Source: Phialophora verrucosa
Taxonomy: Eukaryota; Ascomycota; Eurotiomycetes; Chaetothyriales; Herpotrichiellaceae
DNA length: 64,000 nt
Direction of reading: 5' to 3'
NCBI GenBank assembly: GCA_002099365.1
Contig: MSED01000014.1
Span: 1,488,001-1,552,000, forward strand
A program made the position numbers and the translations under genes. Shown here piece after piece: positions 54,973 through 64,000 of the stretch (positions are counted from its first letter, which is position 1; each line of letters begins with the position of its first letter). The notes under the pieces are model-generated. The model was not told the DNA's origin. It did no database searches and saw only the letters and a program-made list of their open reading frames with translations.

Positions 54973-57737
54973 ATGCCTGGTATACTACCGATGAAGATGA
55001 TTAGGGTGGGGAGCAGCGCGTCGAGCAGGATTGCACAGGCATGTGACCGGTGTCGAAGTAAGAAGATCCGGTGTGACGGTGTCCGACCATGCTGTACCCA
55101 GTGTGCCAATGTTGGCTTTGAGTGCAAGACGAGTGACAAGCTGAGCCGGAGAGCATTCCCCCGAGGTTACACAGAATCACTGGAGGACCGCGTCCGCGGG
55201 CTCGAAGCTGAAGTACGAGAGCTCAAGGAACTGTTGGACGAGAAAGACGAGAAGATCGACATGCTCTCCCGCATCCACAGCTTCTCCCCTCCCTCTCGGA
55301 AATGTTCGACCTCTCTGTCACCGTCGCAGGCCATACAGGTCAAGGAGGAGGTCGAATCGGCGAGAGAAGAGGTGTTGCATGTTGAGATCCCAGCCCCGGT
55401 ACAGCCCAAGGCCACCTCGACAGGTTCATCGACCACACCATCGTTCATTGAAGCTTTTGATCAGAAAGTTCAAGAAGCTGGCCGCCAAACGACCGGTATT
55501 TCATTATCAGGCCTGCAGAAGGCCATTCAGCCAACCCGGCGCACCTTCATCCAAGGCCCGAAAGTCCCCCCCCGGATCCTGTCCGATCAATATATCAGTA
55601 AGCTTTGACACCAGATGTTTTGCCACACCGGCACCTTTACTGACTAGCACAGACCTCTTCTTCCAGGAATGGCAGCCACTGATGCCAGTGCTCCATCGCC
55701 CAACTTTCCTGCATGTCTACGAGCAGTATCTCGCGAATTCCGAGTCAGGACACTGGCAAAACAACAAGCAAGCGTATGCGCAGTTGTTTCTCATATTTGA
55801 GATTTCGGCTCTGTCCAACATCTCAACGCCGAAGAAGAGCACCCCCTCGTACGAGGCTCAATGGCGCAAAGCCCTCTACTCGACCTCGTCCAACGCCTCC
55901 CTTGCGACCTTGCAGTGCCATATCTTGGCTCAAATCTGCTACATATTGCGTGCGGACTACACTCATCTGGCGCGGCACCGCGGGATTGCGATCACCATGT
56001 GCCACGAACTCGGCCTTCATCAAGGCCACAAATACCACAGCTTGTCACCGCTCGAGGCCGAATCGAAGAAGAAGGCCTTCTGGTGCCAATACGTCCTTGA
56101 CAAGTACGTCGCTCCAAAGCGTGATTTTCTCACGGGGCTTCTGCTCGAGTATTGCATGACTGACATCGACCTAGATTCACTTCCGCTGCTACGGGCACTC
56201 CTGCCCTTCTCCGAGACGCCGATATCACGACCGAGTATCCAGCGGACGTTGATGACGAGAATCTCAGCAGTCAAGGCTTCTCACCCACTCTTCCCGGTGA
56301 ACTTACCAAGATCTCAAGTGCTCTGGCTTTCTTCCGGGTGTCCAGAATTCTTTCCAAAGCGCTAGACACCCTCTATCCTGCGAAAGCCATTTACCAACTC
56401 TCCCTTACCAAACTCCACGCACTCTCTGACGAACTCGATCAGTGGTCAGAGGAACTCCCTGACCATCTCCGCTTGCGTTTCTGCAACGACAAGCCGGCCA
56501 CAAACCTGGTCGGCTGCAGATCCCCGCTGTTGGTATGTTATTGACTTCTGGTCGGACCGTTCATTTGCTAATCGTCACACAGTCTCTGGCCTACTTCTTT
56601 ACCAGGAGCCTGCTTCACCGACCACTACTATGCCACGGCTCAGGCAGTGCTGCCTCAGCTGCTGGCATCGTTCTCGCAGCTGCAGGCAAGCATGTGCTGC
56701 AAATCCTGGATCTGCTGGAAGAACGCCACATGAACTACACTTTCCCGCTGAGCAAAACCGACCTGTTACTGAACTCGGGACTAGCGATACTCTGGCAGAC
56801 GTTGGATTTGGAAGATGACAGTAAGCTTGTGAAGGACAACCAAAAGTCCCTGACTATGGCGGTTGGCATGCTGCATTCTGAGAATGTTGCGGTCGCTGCG
56901 GAATTCCAGCAAGTCGTCGCCTGTTTTACCACCGTCGAGACGGGACCTGCCTTGGCTCGAAGCACGACTGAACTGGCAAGCGCTCCAACACGGACAGCAC
57001 CTCCCACGATGTCTGCTCCGGTCGATTCGAAGTCGAAGTCGGCCAGGAAGCAACTGCAAGCCATTGCCTCGAGATGGTCCTCGTTTAGCAGCAAAGGAAA
57101 GCCCGATGATGTTCCTCGACGTGCCACCGTACCTCAAACCGGACCGACTTCTGTACCTCCTCAGGTGCACCGTGCCAGTAGCACTGTTAGTCTGTCATCC
57201 ACTCGATCGGCACCGGTGGTGTTGCCTATGAGTACACTTTCTCCGCGTCAAGTTAACGCCCCGAATCCCCTCGGAACGCCTACCATCAATCTGGATTATT
57301 TCCCAATTGGTGACGACTTTGGCGACTCGCAAACGAGGACGTCCTCGAGCACGATGCTGCCTCCTAAGAAGCAGTCCATGACCCCTCCTCTGGCCGACAA
57401 CTCCGGTTGGGACCACCTTCTCGACGGACTTGACCCCAACAACGCTTCAGTCTACCAGGATTTGTCGGCCAATGGCCATACGCTTTACCAAGTCCCCAGC
57501 AACGAATGGGCTCCAGATACGTGGCAACTTTCGGGCATGGATCTTCCAACCAAAGCACCAGTGCCCCAAAGCCTGCTTAGCTTTTCGGAGGAATCGTTGA
57601 CCAGCGGCGACGACTTCCTGTTCAGCACTGCGGGCAGTCACAGCGGGTCAATCGGGCCGGGCGATAGTCTGGAGCTGCCTGAGACGTACCGTGGCATCAC
57701 CATCCCGGTCGACGATGAATTTGACTTTCACGAGTAA
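54973..57737 (+). CDS. facB: Acetate/gluconeogenesis regulator FacB/Cat8 (Zn2Cys6 transcription factor)
   Basis: Four exons (54973–55597, 55653–56103, 56175–56532, 56583–57737) encode 862 residues, very near the length of Aspergillus FacB. The Zn2Cys6 cluster is C24-x2-C27-x6-C34-x6-C41-x2-C44-x6-C51, within ACDRCRSKKIRCDGVRPCC; it is followed by the linker SDKLSRRAFPRGYTESLEDR and a leucine-zipper-like coiled coil (RGLEAEVRELKELLDEKDEK). The fungal transcription factor middle domain follows (LFFQEWQPLMPVLHRPTFL … DITTEYPADVDDEN … ISSALAFFRVSRILSK), then an activation region rich in Ser/Pro/Asp. It binds promoters of acetate-utilisation, glyoxylate and gluconeogenesis genes and is usually repressed by glucose. 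The third intron-bounded exon is essential: the 71-nt intron (56104–56174) is open in one frame, so unspliced reading falsely suggests a frameshift. The ATG at 54973 precedes the cluster by 23 residues. Confidence 0.95.
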
Positions 57738-58637
57738 AGATGCTGATTTGTGCACATCGAGGTTGTTTTGAATATTAGTCTGGACATGTGTTTGCTTCGA
57801 CAATTGGCGGAGAGCTCGGGTTGAAGGTAGGAATCCGGATGATACCTTGTACATGGACAGGCGAGGACAGCGGGGGAAATATCGCGATACCCTGGATCTG
57901 GAAAAGTTAAAGGAGGCAGACTGCGTGTGGAGCAAGCCGGAGATGATGAGACGATGAGATGATACCATGGTTGAAAATGAGGCATGAGGCGACGTTGCGA
58001 GAGATTAGACAACAAGCACAGACTATGTGTACCGGAGGTTACAGGGGGTGCCGAGAGATGCGGATACAAAGCCTGTCGACGTGGATATGCTTTCAATGTA
58101 CTCTGTGTCTTCGATTTTGAGGTTCAGCAGACAGCCGAGCCTCCTGAAGCTTGCTATTAAGTACATCCGTTGAATGCAAACATGTGCGCCATACATTGGG
58201 TTTGAATTTCGACGCTCTCTGTCGGCGCGATCTCGTTGACCCATCATCGCCGTCTCGTTGCTGAACTCGGCTGCTGTAGCTTGCTTCGCCTGGACCAAAA
58301 TCCCGCGCGGCACTCCGATTCAGTTAGGAAAGTGCAAGTGCAAGAACAAAAGGACAGTCGGCCAACCTCTCTTGGCATGTCCTGTGCAAAGTCCATCCTC
58401 CCACTTGCAACCTCAGTGATCTTCGACTGGCAGCATGCGCTTGCTTTTCTTTCTCCGAACAGTGTAGGATAATGGACTCTGCTTTGCTAGAGGGTGTGCG
58501 TGGGCGAGGAGCTCGTGAGGCTTGCTTGCGCGGAGGTATTGACAATGGTCGATGAAGATTCGGAAATAGAGCATCGACGGCGCATGCTTGCACACAGCCC
58601 TCCACCGGCCATGCCAAACAGGTGACTGCGGCCAATC
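57738..58637. other. Intergenic between convergent FacB and TF-like copy B
   Basis: 0.9 kb holding both 3' UTRs. No gene is supported. Confidence 0.5.
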
Positions 58638-60539
58638 TTAACCATCAACACGTTTGGATGGAGCCAACCATTCGCACGCCTCCCTCCAGAACTCGAGGCA
58701 ACCGTCGGCCTGTCGGTGCCTGAAGGGGAGAAATCCATCCGCCAGACGCAGGACCTCGTCCCACTGCTCCTCATTCACGGCTATGGGACTGCTACGAAGC
58801 TGCTCGATGTACCATGGCCGAAGTGCTGATCCGCGACTGACGTACCCGCCGAGGATGCTGGCCCAGAGCAGCAGGTCGGGACACGACCGCCAGCAGTCCC
58901 GCTTGTCACACTCGTCAATCAACAACATCAGGCTGCGGGAGCTGTTTCGATGGAACGCGCCAACGACCGGCAAAGGCTCGAGACATTCGGCCAGAAAGAT
59001 CAAGACCGCGGCCCGGCATAGATTGAAGAGGAGGTCTCCGCCAGTCGCTATCGTGAGCGCTTGATGCTGCAGGACACGCCACGTCGCGACTAGTTGTCCA
59101 AAGTCTATACCGACACCGGGGTCCCGGAGGACGCTGCTGTAGGCGCTTAGCAATGCATGCACGTCCCCTGTTATGGTCAGGAACCGCTGTCCGTGCCGTC
59201 TGTTCCGTAAGAAGCGGAAACCCCGGAATACGTTGCCCGTGGGAGATGCTATTGTCCGAAGAGACTGGAGGAGCTGAGCTGGGGGGAAGAACAGCGGAAA
59301 CGTCGGTTCCCTCAGCGTCAACATCGAGTCTACCAAGTCGATTCTGTACTAAGTGAGTCAGCGCACCAAAATACCTCATCAACGACGGAACAGTACAAGG
59401 TAACTGGTATGGGTTACAGGGTAACGCACGTCAAGATCATCCCGGCAAGAGACTGCATCCCAATTTGCCGAAGTCCACCTCGCTGCTTGGCCAAGCACAG
59501 CAGCGCGTGCAGGTGCGTAGGCTCCCATGTCTTGCTGCCATAATACTCATAATCCTTCATCTGCTGCGGTCCCACCAGCGTACTACCCTGTTTATCCACG
59601 GGCGGGCCGTGAATGGCCAGCAGGGCAACCGCGAGGAGCACCGTGTCTGCGTTTGTGTCTGTGTCTGTGCCCTTGCAGCGACCGTCCGCCGCCGGCGCCT
59701 CCACCAACGTCTCGATCGCCTCACGGACTTGTCTCAACGTGTCGTGATACGCGGTTATGCGAACGACATTCGATGCCGCGTCTCTCGCGCCGAAGAAATA
59801 ATGGTACGAGGATCCGGCGTAGATGATGGCCGACGCCAGGTAGGCGTGTTGGAGCGCAAGGGAGACGGTGGCTGCTCGCCAGGTCTCGATTTCTTGGGCT
59901 CTGCTCGACAGGGCGAAACTCGGCCACTGCTCGATTATGGCTACCGGCGGATTAGACGGTCATGGATATCAACTTCAACATTCAACACGCGTCCATGTTT
60001 GGTACAGCACAAACCATCGCACATGGGGGACTCTGGCACCAAGGCGGGACATGACACGACAATGACATACCGGATCGGAACATCATTTGCGATTGCCCAG
60101 CAGTACTCGGACTCGTACGCGAGCCGTTTTCGCTGACGCTGAAGTGGAGCACGTCGAACGGGTCGAACAGACCGCCGCTCGGATCCGATCTCGGCGAAGA
60201 GCATGTCGACGAGGATCGATCTCGGATAGCAGTCTCTGACCGCGACTGTCCCATGGCTTGCCTATCATCGCAAATGCTCCTACGCAGCCGTGGATGTAGA
60301 GCGGAGGACTCGTTCGCGACCTTCGTCCGTGGCCGTGCCTGAGCCTGGACGAGGGATCTCGTCCTCTGGGCCTGGTTCCTCCGATGCGCCACAGTCGCGG
60401 CATGCTGATGTCGACGGATCGTCTGCTCTTTCTTGTCTACCTTGGAAGAAAGGTCCTCACTGGTCTGAATCAAGAAGGTAAGCTTCTGGTGGTGCTGATG
60501 GGCGGGTGGATTTGGATTCGGATCCGGATCCCGCGCCAT
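58638..60539 (-). CDS. Fungal transcription-factor-domain protein (DUF3468-like, no Zn cluster), copy B
   Basis: Three exons (60539–60071, 59940–59430, 59343–58638) encode 561 residues. The N-terminal region has KLTFLIQT, then TIRRHQHAATVAHRRNQAQR, the same plan as copy A (hydrophobic motif then basic His/Arg block). A GLFDPFDVLHF motif, WPSFALSSRAQEIETW and CLAKQRGGLRQIGMQSLAG follow. The two introns fall at exactly the same places and phases as in copy A: phase 1 splitting an Ala codon as G|CC six residues before W-P, and phase 2 eighteen residues after the start of RGGL. The last exon is the long helical C-terminal half (WYIEQLRSS, EEQWDEVLRLADGFLP). No zinc cluster is seen. A poly-TDTDTNADT run in exon 2 comes from a GTCTGT repeat. 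Role as a regulator is inferred. Confidence 0.75.
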
Positions 60540-61210
60540 TGACGATGTCTCTGGAGACGAGAGACAGGATAGGACGGGGCAGATGCAGGTGCAGTTGCAG
60601 TGAGCGTGGTGTTTGTCAGTATTTTTCGAGGGTTCAAGAACCACCGCAAGAGCCTCGCCTTGCCTCGCCTCGCTTGCACACAAGCCGCCGGGTGGAGTGC
60701 CAGCGTCCCACGGTGTCGCTCGCGTCAGGTCGACCGCGTCAGGGCCCGAAAACAATACTCTACTCCGTCCTACCCTCACTGTCGTCTCGAGGCCGGGGCA
60801 TCATGCAAATGGAATTGATAGACGAAAGATAAGTACAACACGTCATGCAAATGTAGCCGCCGATCTGTAGACACGATGTTAAGCTCAGGCTCAGGCCTAG
60901 GCTCCGCCTGGTGTTCTTGCGTAGAGTTTCCTTCTGCACCTCCGGTACTCGTACTCGTACTGTACAGTATGATGTGCTCGGATCGATCAGACTGGCGCCG
61001 CCGCGAGAACGACCGTCGGTGTTTCTAGCTTGGACATGGGACATGGGATTTGGCTGCACGCGGAGTCCCAGCTTCGAGCTCGAAACTTCCAGGGCAACAA
61101 AGTTACTCCTCCGTAACAGAAAAGCTTGATATTCCGGCCCGCCGGTCGAGCGGCTGCGGTTCCGTTACGTTACGAGTACGGGTATCACTACGAGTGTGAG
61201 TAGCCCACGT
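60540..61210. other. Intergenic, upstream of TF-like copy B
   Basis: Likely promoter and leader of copy B. Contains GTACTCGTACTCGTACTGTACAG-type short repeats near 60945–60970. No gene is supported. Confidence 0.45.
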
Positions 61211-61800
61211 GCTGCTGTACCGTCATGATGTAGTATTACGGGATTTGTAAATATATATATATACATTACATATACCCCGAACTGTATTTTATCCCTTACC
61301 ATTTTCATTTAGGAAAGGGAGCGAGGCTGCTTTAATCGGGCATGTGTGTTAGGGACGGCCTAATAGGATAGGCAGAGCGTAGTAATAACAATAGTATTCA
61401 AGGCTTAGGTTACCCTTAACGTTCAGTTAACACAAGACTCGAAGCATGAGAGAAGGATGCTTCCCTCATGCGAGTATCTCCTTATCTACATGAGACCCTT
61501 AGTGCCGGAATGTTCCTTAGCGTCCCGAGATATTCTTGACAATGTGACGGAGCATCGAGGAGGCCTCACTCCAGTTCACTAGGGAGCCCTCTAGAAACTC
61601 CTTTATAGGTATTTAAGGGGATACTCTATAGGTACTCTATAGGCACTCTAAGGGGGGCTTAAGTAGTTATCTTATAGGTACTTTAGGCGCCGCATTAAAT
61701 AACTGTATATTAATACAGATGCTTATCTGGTAAGGTAGATACTAGTGTCTTGGCATGTTAGCGAAATACCCATTACCTGTAAGATCGTAGGCTCTATCGC
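61211..61800. repeat. AT-rich, ORF-poor island with CTATAGGTACT-type repeats
   Basis: A stretch of clearly higher AT content than its flanks, with no open frame of 60 codons from about 61130 to 61720 on either strand. It contains an ATATATATATA run near 61251–61263 and several ~11-bp repeats of the form ACTCTATAGG (T/C) between 61600 and 61690. Possible decayed transposon shaped by RIP-like C-to-T change, but no terminal repeats or recognisable transposase remain, so this is inference. Confidence 0.5.
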
Positions 61801-61919
61801 TATTGCGGGGACTTCAAACCATGCTCTGCATAAAGGTTTCCGCGTTGACATTAGTTGAAACTGATCAAAGTGAACTAGAGCGAGAAGATTTTGCACTCGT
61901 CCTATACCTATACCTTCTC

Positions 61920-63517
61920 TCATACGACTTTACCACCAGCAGTGCTTCTGGCTTCCTCAGCAGCGACTCTGCTTCTTCTGGATTGGATGAGCGCATAAGC
62001 GCCGACGACGGCCATCACAGACAAAGTCAAGGGTACCGCGACAGCCCAGTATATCCAGAAGTTGCCGGTCATCACACTGTCCGTGCTCGATGCGTTCCAG
62101 TCAAACAGAGGCATCGCGAAGAGCGTCTGTACCTTGATCTATCAGCACATCGGCGCGGCTTCTTAGAAGGACACAATGAGAGGCTAGAGCAGAACTTACC
62201 GACACGAAAGTTCCTGGCAGAAAAAGCGTTGTGATGACAGCGATGATCTTCATGGCAGCGCTGTCACGCTTGCTCGCCGCCGCCAGCTCTTTCGAGTCGC
62301 GCGCCATCTCCAGATTCAGATTATTGTCTTCTTGCGAGATAAGATTAAAGAGCTGCACGGAAGAAGCGTCAGCATCTAGTTCTAGTCCCTCAGGCTCCAC
62401 TCCAAGGTTGTACTTTGAGTAAACGACAGGATCGTCAATGCAATACTCACGACGGTTTGTTGTGTTTGCATCCTCTGGCGAATTGACCCAAACACCTCCA
62501 AGTGTTTCAGATTGCTCGCCAGGAGCTCAACGCGCTGTTTGAGACATTCGCCGTTCATCACACCCTTCAGCTGACGCAACCTGGAGGAGGTGGCATATTC
62601 TTTCATACGATCTAATTCCTGTAAGGTGTAGTCGTTCATCGAAGCGGTACACTGGACGGCGCCTTCCATGAAGGAGAACCTGCAACCTAACATACCCAGA
62701 ATGCGGGCTTGTCTGTTGTATTCGACTATGTCCGCCTTTTCCGGTTCTTTTCCCCAGTCGCCGAAACCGGTTTGTCTCTCGATCTCGGCCAAGCGAAGAT
62801 GGATAGCGCTGAGCTCCTTGTCGAGGTCAGCAACAGTCAGCTCAGTCATGACCGTTGGAATGAGAAACGGGTGGCCGAAGTTCGCGAACTGTGACTTGAT
62901 GCTCTCCTGAACGTCCAGAATTGATATTCGTGGCCCTAGCAAAACGTAGCCAATGGTCGTGTTTGAAGTTGAGTTATACTTCAAGACGGTGGAGATAGTG
63001 CCGTTGTTATTGGATCGATGATATATGAAGACTACATAGTGCAAGATGGCGCGCAATCAGTTGATTCGTAATACAGCATCCATAACTAGGTCCCTGACAC
63101 CTTACCTGGGTCGCCACCTGCTGCAAAGTACCTTCCGCATGCGCCTGCACTGCTCATTGTCAGAAATGTGTGACTCTCTGGGACGCCAAGAACCCTGTGT
63201 ATCTCTTTTACAATGGTTGCGGGAAAGTGTATCTCCTTGGCCGACTTTTGTTTGCGACAAAGAAGCCGGAGACCAGCAAGAGCCTCCTTATCGTCGTAGG
63301 ATTTGGGGTGTGGCTCGACTAGCCAGTCCACCAAGTCTTCTTGTTGAATTGGGCCGCATTCGAAGTGAGTTCGCTGGGAGCTGTCATATATCCAACACCC
63401 GATCTTCTGGATTCCTTCGTTATTACTGTCGGGTCTCGAGGAGGGGGACGCTGCCTGATTCTGCGGCGAGACAGGATTAGAGTGCCGTGCCGGAGGCGAC
63501 GGCGGTGGTTCATCCAT
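61920..63517 (-). CDS. CorA-like Mg2+ transporter domain protein (fungal type)
   Basis: Four exons (63517–63106, 63031–62451, 62352–62200, 62126–61920) encode 450 residues. The N-terminal two exons hold the soluble part (AKEIHFPATIVKEIHRVLGV; NYTLQELDRMKEY-type helices); the later exons carry the CorA-like stalk and membrane part: DSAAMKIIAVITTLFLPGTF, then FAMPLFDW, then FWIYWAVAVPLTLSVMAVVG. These form two C-terminal membrane helices. Where CorA has the GMN selectivity motif, this protein has an AMP (FAMPLFDW), as is usual in this fungal family, so real Mg2+ transport is unproven. Introns are 74, 98 and 73 nt. The first ATG (63517) lies just upstream of the Pro/Ser-rich N-terminus. Divergent from the gene starting at 63903. 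Confidence 0.82.
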
Positions 63518-63902
63518 GGCGACGGTGTCGCATGTGAAGTCGGCTCCCTTGTTTCGACCGGATGGAGGACTGGTGAGTATTTTTGCAGTTGCATTCTCCA
63601 AAGCGCTCCCTCGTAAGTAGTTATAAGGTCGACTTTCGGGGGGCAGTGCCAGTCGGACAACGCACAGCCTCATCACATTCAGCCACAATATGTAACCCAT
63701 GTGACAAAATCTGCGTTGGCGCTCAGCAGGTGTATGCAGGTCACACGTGGCTTCGTTCTATTTGGTCTTTTCCTCTCGCCCCTCAGCATTTGCAGAACTG
63801 CAATTCCTCGACCAAATATGTCTAACGGAGGCGGCCGTCTTGACGAAGTTTCAGAGCTGATAAAGATATCTATTCGAAAACAAGACACAACTTTGAAGGA
63901 CC
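63518..63902. promoter_or_regulatory. Shared upstream region of CorA-like gene and the partial gene
   Basis: 385 bp between two divergent ATGs; both promoters must lie here. No specific element is identified. Confidence 0.4.
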
Positions 63903-64000
63903 ATGGCTTCAGATCCACACGGCATCACGCAACAGGAGTCGCCACCCACAGAACTTATCTCAGTGGACCAGTACGGCTGGTTCCTGATAGTTGCAGTGAG
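63903..64000 (+). CDS. 5' end of a gene leaving the window (unidentified)
   Basis: An ATG in a good context (ACCATGG) opens a frame that begins MASDPHGITQQE and runs 32 codons to the window end, including SVDQYGWFLIV. The last bases (GTGAG) could be a splice donor. Too little is visible to name a family. Confidence 0.5.
   Translation, partial: MASDPHGITQQESPPTELISVDQYGWFLIVAV

Noticed and set aside
56104..56365. Apparent frameshift in the FacB/Cat8 gene
   Set aside because: A canonical 71-nt intron (GTACGT…CTGAC…TAG) restores the frame and the conserved protein sequence.

Overview
The window is nuclear DNA of a filamentous ascomycete (Pezizomycotina). Most genes are cut by short GT–AG introns (about 49–165 nt, often with a CTAAC/CTGAC-like branch site near the acceptor). 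The gene set is typical of moulds: a FacB/Cat8-type Zn2Cys6 regulator, a SUN-family wall protein, Zn-finger-less 'fungal transcription factor domain' proteins, a DHA2 major facilitator and a fungal CorA-like protein. Genus cannot be told from the sequence alone. Intergenic spaces are long (0.4–3.5 kb) and hold degenerate minisatellites. I saw no rRNA, tRNA, CRISPR array or intact transposon.

Region 1 (1–15.2 kb) looks accessory. It holds a transcription-factor-like gene, a secreted alpha/beta hydrolase, an APH-type phosphotransferase, two convergent short-chain dehydrogenases (one with an apparent frameshift) and a cytochrome P450. This resembles the tailoring or catabolic part of a gene set, but no PKS, NRPS or terpene backbone gene is present.

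Region 2 (15.8–26.5 kb) is housekeeping: DEAD-box helicase FAL1/eIF4A-III, an unrecognised acidic Gly-rich/coiled-coil protein recovered here by splicing, NAD kinase, exosome subunit RRP46, a mitochondrial carrier and a GT8 glycosyltransferase. A degenerate minisatellite lies upstream of the unrecognised gene.

Region 3 (26.5–34 kb) is gene-poor. It has two proteins of unknown family: a Cys-rich/Arg-Ser-Tyr-rich protein and a 415-residue Lys-rich protein.

Region 4 (34.9–49.7 kb) contains PTPA (PP2A activator), a five-exon DHA2 MFS transporter divergent from a DUF202 membrane protein, a SUN-family secreted wall protein behind a long pyrimidine-rich leader, and a large LacZ-type GH2 beta-galactosidase with a low-complexity insert.

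Region 5 (51.8–64 kb) contains a SET-domain lysine methyltransferase, a four-exon FacB/Cat8 acetate/gluconeogenesis regulator, a second TF-like gene whose two introns match those of the first TF-like gene exactly in position and phase, an AT-rich ORF-free island, a CorA-like transporter, and the first codons of a gene leaving the window.

No clearly new defence or mobile system was found. The most useful leads are the TF-like paralogue pair, the orphan proteins, the frameshifted dehydrogenase and several tandem repeats.
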